Notes under the pieces: generated by a model
Seen by the model: the letters and a program-made list of their open reading frames with translations, nothing else
Told to the model about the DNA's origin: nothing
The model's database searches: none
Position numbers and translations under genes: made by a program
Assembly: GCF_022780145.1 (NCBI RefSeq)
Contig: NZ_JALEXO010000218.1
Location: 1 to 16,785, forward strand
Reading direction: 5' to 3'
Source: Intestinibacter sp.
GTDB taxonomy: Bacteria > Bacillota > Clostridia > Peptostreptococcales > Peptostreptococcaceae
DNA: 16,785 nucleotides
Shown: positions 6,808 to 13,469 of the stretch, piece after piece
How the letters are laid out: every line of letters starts with the position of its first letter
Numbering within the stretch: the first letter of the stretch is position 1

Positions 6808-7989
6808 TTATACGAGTTCGTCTATATAATTTGTCTTTTTTTCAAATAAAATATTTAAAATATTTTTTTGATCGTAACTCAATGAATTTTCATCTATTTC
6901 ATTTAACATAAGTATTTCATCTATATTTAAATAAGAAAAAGCTAGCTGTGCGATAGAATTTATATTTAATTCTATATCGTAAGCTTCGTCTACTTTTTCT
7001 ACATTTATTTTATTATTTAATATTGATATTTTAAAAACTCCATCATTTTGCTCTATATATTTATCTTTTACCTTAATATTTATAGATTTACCTTCTATTA
7101 TTTTTATTTTTTCACTATCTAGGTTCAAAGTTTCTAAATACTTTTCGAAATTTATCATTCTCCCAGCCATAAATGGAACGAATTTCATTTCACAAGTTTT
7201 TAAATTATCCACTACTAATTTTATCTTGTCATCTACTGGAGAATTTATAACTGTATTTTTACATTGTGTATTGTGATTGTATATATAAGCTAGAACACAT
7301 TTAAGAGAAGATACTCCGCTGTATATAAGTTCTCTTACAAAAAACGTATCTCCTTGAATATAGTAAGCTATATAGCTTTTGCTGTTGTTTTCTTCATTAA
7401 TATATACACGTCCGTTTTCAGATTCAATCTCCATTATGAATTTTTTAAAATAGTCTTCATCTCTAATTGTATATCCATTTAAATTTTTCATCGATTCTTT
7501 ATAAATATCAGCTAAAATTTTAGCATCATCTACAGAAGCTCTCTTCAATCTAGAAGTAAGCTTAAACTTCGAAAGCTCCTCTGTCCTTATATTATACTGA
7601 AGCTGGTCGTAGCAGTGGTCAAATCCATATCTTCTGTATAATCTATAATCTATCGCCATTAATATAGAGACTATTTCTCCGTTTTTATATAGCTCTTCTA
7701 GTGTATGGACCATTAGATTCTTCATATATCCATGTCCTCTTATCTCTGGCTTTGATGAAACCCCTACTATATACGATATTTTATAATCGTTATTTCTAAG
7801 TTTTATTTTGTATTTATTTAACTGCAGTGAAGACAATACCTCATCGTCTTCTTCAACGACTAGAGTATTTTTCTCGTCGTATACATTTTCAAAGTAATAA
7901 TTTACAAATTCCTCTTCATCCTCAAAACAATAATTCCATAGAGAAATTACTTGTTCTCTGTCATTTTCTATAGCGTATCTAATGTTCAA
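6808..7989 (-). CDS. Eis-like GNAT N-acetyltransferase
   Basis: The 393-residue protein resembles the Eis family, which has two GNAT domains and a C-terminal sterol-carrier-like domain and is about 400 residues long. Eis enzymes acetylate amines on aminoglycosides, polyamines or proteins. The N-terminal GNAT carries V-S-S-K-P-E-I-R-G-H-G-Y (77-88), the acetyl-CoA pyrophosphate-binding signature. Y-R-L-Y-R-R-Y-G-F (115-123) matches the Y-R-R-[FY]-G-[FY] block of the family. The C-terminal ~100 residues (from about 290) have the short alternating strand pattern of the SCP2-like domain. The start is TTG at 7989, immediately after the TAG of the upstream gene; a GGGAGG lies about 8 nt before it inside that gene. 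This arrangement implies coupled translation. The physiological substrate is unknown, and aminoglycoside resistance should not be assumed. Confidence 0.8.
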   Translation of the reverse strand: MNIRYAIENDREQVISLWNYCFEDEEEFVNYYFENVYDEKNTLVVEEDDEVLSSLQLNKYKIKLRNNDYKISYIVGVSSKPEIRGHGYMKNLMVHTLEELYKNGEIVSILMAIDYRLYRRYGFDHCYDQLQYNIRTEELSKFKLTSRLKRASVDDAKILADIYKESMKNLNGYTIRDEDYFKKFIMEIESENGRVYINEENNSKSYIAYYIQGDTFFVRELIYSGVSSLKCVLAYIYNHNTQCKNTVINSPVDDKIKLVVDNLKTCEMKFVPFMAGRMINFEKYLETLNLDSEKIKIIEGKSINIKVKDKYIEQNDGVFKISILNNKINVEKVDEAYDIELNINSIAQLAFSYLNIDEILMLNEIDENSLSYDQKNILNILFEKKTNYIDELV

Positions 7990-8979
7990 CTAGTCAGCCT
8001 CCCTAACTGTGTATTTCTCTACAAATCTGCAAGGATGGTAAGATAACTTGGCCTTTCTAAGTCCTTCTAAGCCCATATCCTCTTCTCTATTTACGAAATC
8101 CACATTTGGGAATTCATTAACTAAAAACTGTTGATTTATATAAGGATATAGACCTCTTATACTTGGATTTGCTTTTTCTATATGAATTAGAGCCATATTG
8201 TCATTTATCAATTCTCCCATAGTAAATGCCTCTAATTTTCCATCTACATATATTCCGCCTATTTTTAATCTATCTGATATTTCATCGTAGTGTTTGAATA
8301 ATTTTTCGATGCCTAGTCTTTCATCGTCCATTCCTTCACTCACTTCGTCATTTTCCTCTTTATTATCTGCCCATCTATCTAGAAGAGATCTGCAGTCATC
8401 GAAATCATCTTTTCCAAGAAGTCTATATTCAAATCTTCCTTCGTATTCATTTAAAAAGTAATTTATATGATTTCTTTTTTTGCTGTTTTTTCTTCCTTTT
8501 AGAGTTCTCAAAGTTTCACCGTCATATACATAATCGAATATATCTCTTTCTGCTATATATTCAAATTTATCACCGTAATTTTCCTTTAAATAGTCGATTA
8601 CTTCTTCAGTTATCCCTCTAAAATACAATTCCTTATCTATTCTTTTGAAGTAATCTAAAACAAAATCTATTGCCTTTGGTAAATCCTCTTTTTTGGCAAG
8701 TGGTAATATAGAAAATAAATCTCCTTCATACTCCCCTACCAAAACAGCAAAATTATCTCCTATATAATAAGCAGTCTTATACGTATGTTGCCACATATAT
8801 AAAGTATCAAAGCAGTATTCACAGGCTTCATAATCTACTAAATCAAAATATGGATTTAATATATCTCTATCTTCTATTGTTATTTCCTTAAAGCAAGGTC
8901 CTAAATTATTAGGTTCTTCTTTTATTATTTCTTCAAAAAATGTGTTTACATTTTCTTTATTTTCTATTGTTGTTAACAT
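7990..8979 (-). CDS. DUF2156 protein (phosphatidylglycerol lysyltransferase C-terminal-like)
   Basis: The 329-residue soluble protein belongs to the DUF2156/LPG_synthase_C group: the catalytic half of MprF-type aminoacyl-phospholipid synthases, made of two GNAT-like folds, but here without any membrane domain. Recognisable blocks are L-K-G-R-K-N-S-K-K-R-N-H-I-N-Y-F (about 159-174, conserved basic motif), G-G-I-Y-V-D-G-K-L-E-A-F-T-M-G-E (about 239-254) and I-H-I-E-K-A-N-P-S-I-R-G-L-Y-P-Y-I-N (about 263-280). MprF enzymes move an amino acid from aminoacyl-tRNA to phosphatidylglycerol. Free-standing bacterial members like this have no assigned substrate that I know of. The ATG at 8979 has AGGAGG upstream. 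It is the first gene of a two-gene operon with the Eis-like acetyltransferase. Confidence 0.8.
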   Translation of the reverse strand: MLTTIENKENVNTFFEEIIKEEPNNLGPCFKEITIEDRDILNPYFDLVDYEACEYCFDTLYMWQHTYKTAYYIGDNFAVLVGEYEGDLFSILPLAKKEDLPKAIDFVLDYFKRIDKELYFRGITEEVIDYLKENYGDKFEYIAERDIFDYVYDGETLRTLKGRKNSKKRNHINYFLNEYEGRFEYRLLGKDDFDDCRSLLDRWADNKEENDEVSEGMDDERLGIEKLFKHYDEISDRLKIGGIYVDGKLEAFTMGELINDNMALIHIEKANPSIRGLYPYINQQFLVNEFPNVDFVNREEDMGLEGLRKAKLSYHPCRFVEKYTVREAD

Positions 8980-9000
8980 AATTTCCTCCTATAACACATA

Positions 9001-9035
9001 AAATTCTTCACTTTAAAATTATTAATGAAGAATTT
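9001..9035 (-). repeat. Perfect inverted repeat in the DUF2156 leader
   Basis: AAATTCTTCA (9001-9010) and TGAAGAATTT (9026-9035) are exact inverted copies, 15 nt apart. They lie 22 nt upstream of the DUF2156 start, just before its ribosome binding site. This could be a repressor operator or a hairpin in the 5' untranslated mRNA. There is no U tract after it, so it is not a typical terminator. Confidence 0.5.
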
Positions 9036-9043
9036 CCCTATTA

Positions 9044-9071
9044 GATGTATTTATTTTTATTTTAATGTCAA
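9044..9071 (-). promoter_or_regulatory. Possible promoter of the DUF2156 operon
   Basis: A perfect TTGACA -35 (minus strand, 9066-9071) is followed after 16 nt by TACATC (9044-9049), a poor -10. The inverted repeat at 9001-9035 lies just downstream, where a repressor or leader hairpin would act. Confidence 0.35.
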
Positions 9072-9088
9072 AAATTATTAATAATATA

Positions 9089-9117
9089 TTTCAATATTTT
9101 ATTTTACCCAAGATAAT
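9089..9117 (+). promoter_or_regulatory. Possible promoter of the MBL lipoprotein gene
   Basis: TTTCAA (9089-9094), a 17-nt spacer and GATAAT (9112-9117) lie about 38 nt upstream of the TTG start at 9156. The match is moderate in AT-rich DNA. Confidence 0.35.
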
Positions 9118-9155
9118 ACTTAATAAACATACAATTTAATGGAGTTGATTTTAAC

Positions 9156-9992
9156 TTGAATAAAAAACTATTAATTTTTCCACTTATTATAATAGCACTT
9201 TTCACTGGATGTGACAAAAATAATGTTTTTTGTATCCATGTAATAGATGTAGGCCAAGCCGACTCGATCTTAATCCAAACGCCTTTACATAAAAATATGT
9301 TAATCGACGGTGGCGATGAAGATAGCGCTAAAATAATAAAATCGTATTTAAAAAATAAAAAAGTAAAAAATATAGATGTAATCGTAGCAACTCACCCCGA
9401 CGGCGACCATATCGGAAGTCTAGACTATGTAGTCGATAATTTCGATGTAGATAAAATATACATGACTAAACAGAGTCCTGATAGCGAGTGCTACGACAAC
9501 TTAATCGATTCCTGTAATCAGAAAAATTTAAAAATAAATTATCTATCTAAAGACGATACTTTTAACTTAGATAATTCTACTAAAATCGATGTATTAAGTC
9601 CCAGTTATATAACTGACGATAATAATTCAAATTCCATTGTACTAAATATTTCATATAAAAACAATAATTTTTTGTTTACAGGGGATTGCGATAGCGAAAA
9701 TGAAGTAGATATGATAAATTCGTATGATTTAGAAAATGTAGATTTTTTGAAGGTAGCTCACCATGGCAGCAGTAGCTCTAGCTCATTAGATTTTTTGGAG
9801 GAGGTGACTCCCGATATAGCTGTGATTTCGTGTGGTTATAAAAACAGCTATGGTCATCCCCATAAAGCTACTTTAGACAATTTAAATGAAGTGAATGCAA
9901 AAATTTTTAGAACTGATATAAACGGCAGTATGGTATTTTACTCAGATGGCGATAGAATTTACACTAAAGTAAAATACAAGGCTTCAAATTGA
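9156..9992 (+). CDS. Secreted ComEC-like metallo-beta-lactamase-fold lipoprotein
   Basis: The 278-residue protein has a lipoprotein signal (hydrophobic 5-17, lipobox F-T-G-C with Cys19). The remainder is a single MBL domain of the type found at the C-terminus of ComEC. Motifs in order: H-V-I-D-V-G-Q-A-D-S (28-37), M-L-I-D-G-G (48-53), T-H-P-D-G-D-H (79-85; metal ligands H80, D82, D84, H85), L-F-T-G-D-C-D (173-179; D177), K-V-A-H-H-G-S (199-205; H202/H203), and G-Y-K-N-S-Y-G-H-P-H (227-236). All expected metal ligands appear present, so it should be an active hydrolase, probably a nuclease or phosphodiesterase on the outer face of the membrane. The start is TTG with GGAG 11 nt upstream, which is rather far. 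It is a lone gene, divergent from the DUF2156 operon. It may supply the domain missing from ComEC at 4010-5269. Confidence 0.85.
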   Translation: MNKKLLIFPLIIIALFTGCDKNNVFCIHVIDVGQADSILIQTPLHKNMLIDGGDEDSAKIIKSYLKNKKVKNIDVIVATHPDGDHIGSLDYVVDNFDVDKIYMTKQSPDSECYDNLIDSCNQKNLKINYLSKDDTFNLDNSTKIDVLSPSYITDDNNSNSIVLNISYKNNNFLFTGDCDSENEVDMINSYDLENVDFLKVAHHGSSSSSSLDFLEEVTPDIAVISCGYKNSYGHPHKATLDNLNEVNAKIFRTDINGSMVFYSDGDRIYTKVKYKASN

Positions 9993-10032
9993 TTTTAAGA
10001 CGTAATAAAACATTTTCCTACATTATATAATA

Positions 10033-10064
10033 AGTGGAGACTTTAAACTCTAAAGTACTCCACT
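10033..10064. terminator. Hairpin between convergent genes, possible bidirectional terminator
   Basis: AGTGGAG-A-CTTTA pairs with TAAAG-T-CTCCACT, with one bulged A and a 5-nt loop (AACTC). That is about 13 base pairs with good G-C content. It lies between the 3' ends of two convergent genes, so terminator function in both directions is likely. Neither side has a clear U tract, which is unusual. Confidence 0.5.
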
Positions 10065-10098
10065 ATTTATATGCTAAGTCCAATTTTAAATTATACTA

Positions 10099-10854
10099 TT
10101 ATTTGTATCCGATAATAGCTGCACCTAATGCTCCAACTATCTGTGCATCCTCATCTACAAATATATTCATGTTTAAATCGTTTTCTAGCATTTTTACAAG
10201 CTCTTTGATATTTGCAAGCCCTCCTGTAAAAGCAAGCTCTTCTTTGATTTCAGTCTTATTTAATAAAGATACACCTTTGTTTGAAATAGATTTTATTATG
10301 CCAGCAGCAATATTCTTCTTAGGTACTTCTCTAGCCAAAAGACTTACAATCTCTGATTCTGCAAATACAGTGCACATACTAGATATATTTTCTGGGACAG
10401 CTCCTCTTGCAAGAGAATCTATATTATGTATATCGCTGTCTAATTTATTGGAAGTTATCTCTAAGAATTTTCCTGTACCAGCTGCACATTTGTCGTTCAT
10501 GATAAAATTTTCAACACTTCCATTTTCACTTATATTAATTACTTTTATGTCCTGTCCGCCTATATCCAATATAGTTCTTATGTTTTTGTTTAAAAAGAAC
10601 ATCCCCTTAGCATGACAAGTTATTTCTGTGACCTTCTTATCTACAAAATCCATGCTGACTCTTCCATATCCAGTTCCTATTACTTTTTTTATTTGGCTTT
10701 TATCTACACCTTCTATGAGTTTTTTGTACACTTCTTCTGATGTAGTCTTAGGACTAGAGCCTGTTGGAACTATAATTTTTTTAATTATATTTTTTCCGTC
10801 AAATAGTACTCCTTTCGTATAAGTAGATCCTGAATCTACGCCAATACTATACAT
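10099..10854 (-). CDS. ATP-dependent activase of a 2-hydroxyacyl-CoA dehydratase-type enzyme (HgdC/YjiL family)
   Basis: HgdC-type activases are homodimers with one bridging [4Fe-4S] cluster. They use ATP hydrolysis to inject a low-potential electron into a partner iron-sulfur enzyme. The 251-residue protein has an ASKHA ATPase fold. Visible are G-V-D-S-G-S-T-Y-T-K (5-14, phosphate 1), I-L-D-I-G-G-Q-D (95-102, phosphate 2), D-K-C-A-A-G-T-G-K-F (121-130, C123) and S-S-M-C-T-V-F-A-E-S-E (158-168, C161). F-T-G-G-L-A (about 212-217) forms the adenosine-binding loop. C123 and C161 correspond to the two cluster-ligand cysteines of Acidaminococcus HgdC. The ATG at 10854 has a GGAGG site, 20 nt downstream of the partner gene. 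It is second in a two-gene operon. Confidence 0.9.
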   Translation of the reverse strand: MYSIGVDSGSTYTKGVLFDGKNIIKKIIVPTGSSPKTTSEEVYKKLIEGVDKSQIKKVIGTGYGRVSMDFVDKKVTEITCHAKGMFFLNKNIRTILDIGGQDIKVINISENGSVENFIMNDKCAAGTGKFLEITSNKLDSDIHNIDSLARGAVPENISSMCTVFAESEIVSLLAREVPKKNIAAGIIKSISNKGVSLLNKTEIKEELAFTGGLANIKELVKMLENDLNMNIFVDEDAQIVGALGAAIIGYK

Positions 10855-10874
10855 AAATTTCCTCCAGTTTCTCC

Positions 10875-12038
10875 TTATTTTTTATCCTCAATCATCTCGA
10901 TAAATGCTTCAAATCTAGTTCTAAGCTGTTCTGTATCTGTTTCTGAATAGTCAGTTTCGATTGCCATATAATCTATATTCTTTTGCTTAGTCACAAATTC
11001 TTTTATCTTATGGCTTTCTACATTAAATGGATGACAAGATTGAAGTGCAATATCTATAACTCCATCTACCTTATATTCATCTATTAATTCATCTAAAAGA
11101 TCTATTCTCTTTTGGTTGTTCATCATGCATGCGCAGCCTATATTTAAATATCTCTTTGCTATTGCTTCGTAAACATCTGGATTATTTTCATCTACTAATT
11201 CTCTATTGCTTCTTATTGACGAACATAACTCATATGCTACTACTGATGCTCCACCTTCTTCTAGAGTCTTTACGATTTTATTTACACATCCACCTATTGG
11301 AGAACCTGTTATAAGTATTCTAGGCGCATCTTTTTTAACTGGACATTCTCCTCTTTCATATCTAGCCTTGGAATCATCTATTATTTTTCTAAGTGATGAT
11401 TTTAGTTCATCCCTATTGAATTTAAATTGGGCTTGATAAGATACTTGGTATAATTCTAATGAAGTTAAAGCTGATGGCTCTAATTTGGCAAGTTCAAAAT
11501 ATTCGTTTAATAGCGCTCTTTCTTCATTTTTGTCTTTTATAGCCGCTTTTATATCTTCCTCTGTTATAGTAACCCCTAATTCCTTTTCAAGAACCTCTTT
11601 TAATAAAATAACTTCATCCTTCCAAAGGTTGAACTCATTTTTTCCAGTCGCTCTGTTTGGAAGCTGCATGATATGCATAGGTTTTAATTTTGATAACTCC
11701 TCATACATTTTTTTCTTGCCATCGCAAGTTGTCTCTCCAACTAATAAGTCTGAAAAATAAAAATATGGGCATGTATCAGTTATCACATGACCATAGCTTG
11801 ATTTTATTAATGGACATAAATTTCTAGGTAATACCCTTTCTGCATCTTTTATGGGTTCTTCACTTACACCGCAAACCCCTACTGGAACAGCACCTGCTGC
11901 TAAGATTAACTCAGTTGGTGTAAAACAGCAAAAAACCCCTACCATCTTTTTTCCATCATCTTTGATTTTCTTTGCAGCTAAAAAACCATTTCTTCTGGCT
12001 TCGGTAAAGCTTTCAAATTGTTTTGGTAAATCGTTCAT
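10875..12038 (-). CDS. 2-hydroxyacyl-CoA dehydratase family / double-cubane-cluster-like protein (YjiM type)
   Basis: The 387-residue protein belongs to the HgdB/BcrC/YjiM iron-sulfur superfamily. It has 12 cysteines. The likely cluster ligands lie in conserved settings: F-C-C-F-T-P-T-E-L (36-44), P-V-G-V-C-G (52-57), N-L-C-P-L-I-K-S (73-80), T-T-C-D-G-K-K-K (103-110) and Q-S-C-H-P-F (333-338). Known dehydratases use two different subunits plus CoA transferase and Etf genes. Here a single subunit is paired only with an activase, the arrangement of E. coli yjiM-yjiL and of double-cubane-cluster proteins with an [8Fe-9S] cofactor. The latter assignment is inference. The ATG at 12038 has AGGAGG 6 nt upstream. 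The natural substrate is unknown; a true acyl-CoA dehydratase is less likely but possible. Confidence 0.85.
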   Translation of the reverse strand: MNDLPKQFESFTEARRNGFLAAKKIKDDGKKMVGVFCCFTPTELILAAGAVPVGVCGVSEEPIKDAERVLPRNLCPLIKSSYGHVITDTCPYFYFSDLLVGETTCDGKKKMYEELSKLKPMHIMQLPNRATGKNEFNLWKDEVILLKEVLEKELGVTITEEDIKAAIKDKNEERALLNEYFELAKLEPSALTSLELYQVSYQAQFKFNRDELKSSLRKIIDDSKARYERGECPVKKDAPRILITGSPIGGCVNKIVKTLEEGGASVVAYELCSSIRSNRELVDENNPDVYEAIAKRYLNIGCACMMNNQKRIDLLDELIDEYKVDGVIDIALQSCHPFNVESHKIKEFVTKQKNIDYMAIETDYSETDTEQLRTRFEAFIEMIEDKK

Positions 12039-12122
12039 TTTAAACCTCCTGTTATTAATTTTTAGTTATATTTAAATAACTACTTAAATAATACCAAATG
12101 TATTTATAATTTTCCACAAAAT

Positions 12123-12151
12123 AAAATCTGCCTTTGATAAAAGCAGATTTT
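12123..12151 (-). terminator. tcdA terminator
   Basis: AAAATCTGC (12123-12131) and GCAGATTTT (12143-12151) form a perfect 9-bp stem with an 11-nt loop, 7 bases after the tcdA stop. On the minus strand it runs into T4-A-T4; on the plus strand the T-rich tail is also good, so it may be bidirectional. Confidence 0.75.
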
Positions 12152-12157
12152 TATTTT

Positions 12158-12868
12158 TTATTCTTGTTCTAATAAATCCCTAATTACTACAGATGCTATT
12201 ATAAGTCCTCCTACTGAAGGCACAAAAGATACACTGCCTGGAGTCACCTTTCTTCCATTCATTATTTTTTCCTTTAGTTCAATAGGCTGTTCAGTAGAAT
12301 AAACCACCTTTAATTTCTTTATTCTCCTATTTTTTAATTCTCTTCTAAGAACTTTTGCTAGAGGACATGTATGTGTTTTGTAAATATCTGTGACTACTAT
12401 TTTAGTTGGATCTAATTTATTTCCCATACCCATAGAGCTCACTATTTTAAATCCTTTTTCGTTACAAACCTCTATAAGCTTTATTTTAGATGTAACCATA
12501 TCTATAGCATCCACCACATAATCATAATCCTCTATCAATATCTCATCACTTGTTTCAGCGTTGTACACCTTTTTTACTGTTTTTATATTTAAATCTGGGT
12601 TTATATCTAAAAGCCTTTCCTTCATTACGTCCACTTTAAATTTTCCTACTGTAGAATGAAGTGCTGGTATTTGTCTATTTATATTAGTGATATCCACATC
12701 GTCAAAATCGACTATAGTTATATTTCCAACTCCTGCTCTTACTATGGCTTCACAGGCAAAGCTGCCTACTCCTCCTACTCCAAATACTATGACATTTGAG
12801 TTCTTCAATTTATCTAAACCATCTTGTCCAATAATTAGACCTGTTCTCATTTTAAAATCTTTTTTCAT
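12158..12868 (-). CDS. tcdA: tRNA threonylcarbamoyladenosine dehydratase (ThiF/E1-like)
   Basis: TcdA uses ATP to cyclise t6A at position 37 of ANN-decoding tRNAs to ct6A. The 236-residue protein fits the TcdA/CsdL group of the ThiF/MoeB/HesA family. It has the Rossmann nucleotide loop F-G-V-G-G-V-G-S (29-36), the E1 motif V-D-F-D-D-V-D-I-T-N-I-N-R-Q (53-66) and a conserved D-A-I-D (about 112-115). T-H-T-C-P-L-A-K-V-L-R-R-E-L-K appears near residues 165-179, and the C-terminal G-S-V-S-F-V-P-S-V-G-G-L membrane-like helix is typical of TcdA rather than MoeB or ThiF. There is no rhodanese domain or CxxC zinc site. The ATG at 12868 has an AGGAG site. It appears monocistronic. The single-domain rhodanese upstream has its own terminator, so it is not clearly a partner. 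Confidence 0.9.
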   Translation of the reverse strand: MKKDFKMRTGLIIGQDGLDKLKNSNVIVFGVGGVGSFACEAIVRAGVGNITIVDFDDVDITNINRQIPALHSTVGKFKVDVMKERLLDINPDLNIKTVKKVYNAETSDEILIEDYDYVVDAIDMVTSKIKLIEVCNEKGFKIVSSMGMGNKLDPTKIVVTDIYKTHTCPLAKVLRRELKNRRIKKLKVVYSTEQPIELKEKIMNGRKVTPGSVSFVPSVGGLIIASVVIRDLLEQE

Positions 12869-12901
12869 ATTTTTAATCTCCTAAAACTTTTCTTTCGCAA
12901 T

Positions 12902-12930
12902 ATTATAATTTAATTTTTATATTTTTTAAA
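12902..12930 (-). promoter_or_regulatory. Probable promoter of tcdA
   Basis: On the minus strand TTTAAA (12925-12930), a 17-nt spacer and a perfect TATAAT (12902-12907) lie about 34 nt upstream of the tcdA start. It is downstream of the rhodanese gene terminator, consistent with an independent unit. Confidence 0.55.
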
Positions 12931-12966
12931 GCTATAATTTTACATTTCATATATTTTCTATGCATT

Positions 12967-13001
12967 AAAAAGAGATATTACAAAATCGATGTAATACCTC
13001 T
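12967..13001 (-). terminator. Rhodanese gene terminator
   Basis: On the minus strand AGAGGTATTAC pairs with GTAATATCTCT (11 bp, one G-T wobble, 9-nt loop) and is followed by TTTT. The plus strand has an A-C mismatch instead of the wobble, so minus-strand use is favoured. It separates the rhodanese gene from tcdA. Confidence 0.75.
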
Positions 13002-13037
13002 CGATTAAAAATGTATATTTAACTATCTATAAACTAT

Positions 13038-13352
13038 CTAATTATATAAAGCGTAATTATATGAACCTAAGCCTTTATCCAAACTATATACTTTATCAAA
13101 TCCATTCAAAATCAATACCTTTCCTGCACTTATACTTTGAATTCCATGTTCACAATATAAAAGAACCTTTGAGCTTTTATATTTTTGAATTTCATTTATT
13201 CTATCTAGTATCTCATTGATTGGAATATTTATAGCTCCTGGTAAATGACCTTGTAAAAATTCATCGTAATCTCTCAGATCTATTATCAAGCCAAATCTTC
13301 CATTGTCCAACATTTGTTTAGTTAGTTTTGCAGTTATTACATTTACTGTCAT
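13038..13352 (-). CDS. Single-domain rhodanese-like protein
   Basis: The 104-residue protein is a single rhodanese domain, presumably a cytoplasmic sulfur carrier or sulfurtransferase. I-I-D-L-R-D-Y-D-E-F-L-Q-G-H-L-P-G-A-I-N-I-P (from about residue 23) is the canonical CH2A/B region. The active-site Cys is in L-L-Y-C-E-H-G-I-Q-S (C67). The loop is C-E-H-G-I-Q-S, with Gln where CxxGxR rhodaneses have Arg, so sulfur-acceptor specificity may differ. I chose the second ATG (13352) because AAGGG at 13359-13363 sits 6 nt before it. That site directly abuts the first ATG (13358), which is too close. The gene is flanked by terminators and appears independent. Confidence 0.87.
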   Translation of the reverse strand: MTVNVITAKLTKQMLDNGRFGLIIDLRDYDEFLQGHLPGAINIPINEILDRINEIQKYKSSKVLLYCEHGIQSISAGKVLILNGFDKVYSLDKGLGSYNYALYN

Positions 13353-13421
13353 AAACATCCCTTCTCTTCATAATATATGAAATTATAAATCTTTTAATTC
13401 ATAATATTCTATATTACGATA

Positions 13422-13434
13422 AATTGTTACAATT
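13422..13434. repeat. Short palindrome upstream of the rhodanese gene
   Basis: AATTGT-T-ACAATT is a perfect 13-base inverted repeat about 70 nt upstream of the rhodanese start and 36 nt downstream of the ung stop. It could be a regulator site; A/T-rich half sites make coincidence possible. Confidence 0.3.
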
Positions 13435-13469
13435 AACTACTTTATTTTCATAATTTTTCAATTAAAAAT

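Noticed and set aside
6604..6849. Plus-strand open frame across the gap between the aminotransferase and GNAT genes
   Set aside because: The translation is Phe/Tyr/Lys/Ile low complexity from AT-rich DNA. It overlaps the 5' end of the aminotransferase and the GNAT terminator, and no ribosome binding site is present.
10034..10615. Long open frame (193 codons) on the plus strand opposite the activase gene
   Set aside because: It lies almost entirely antisense to the well-supported activase, shows no family motif, and has no ribosome binding site. Its length follows from the codon composition of the real gene.
11129..12075. Several plus-strand open frames opposite the dehydratase-family gene
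   Set aside because: They are antisense to a conserved protein, have Ser/Phe/Leu-rich translations typical of reverse-complement reading, and lack ribosome binding sites.
12064..12081. AGTTAT...ATAACT palindrome upstream of the dehydratase/activase operon
   Set aside because: The half sites are only 6 bp of mostly A/T with no recognisable regulator consensus; chance is likely.
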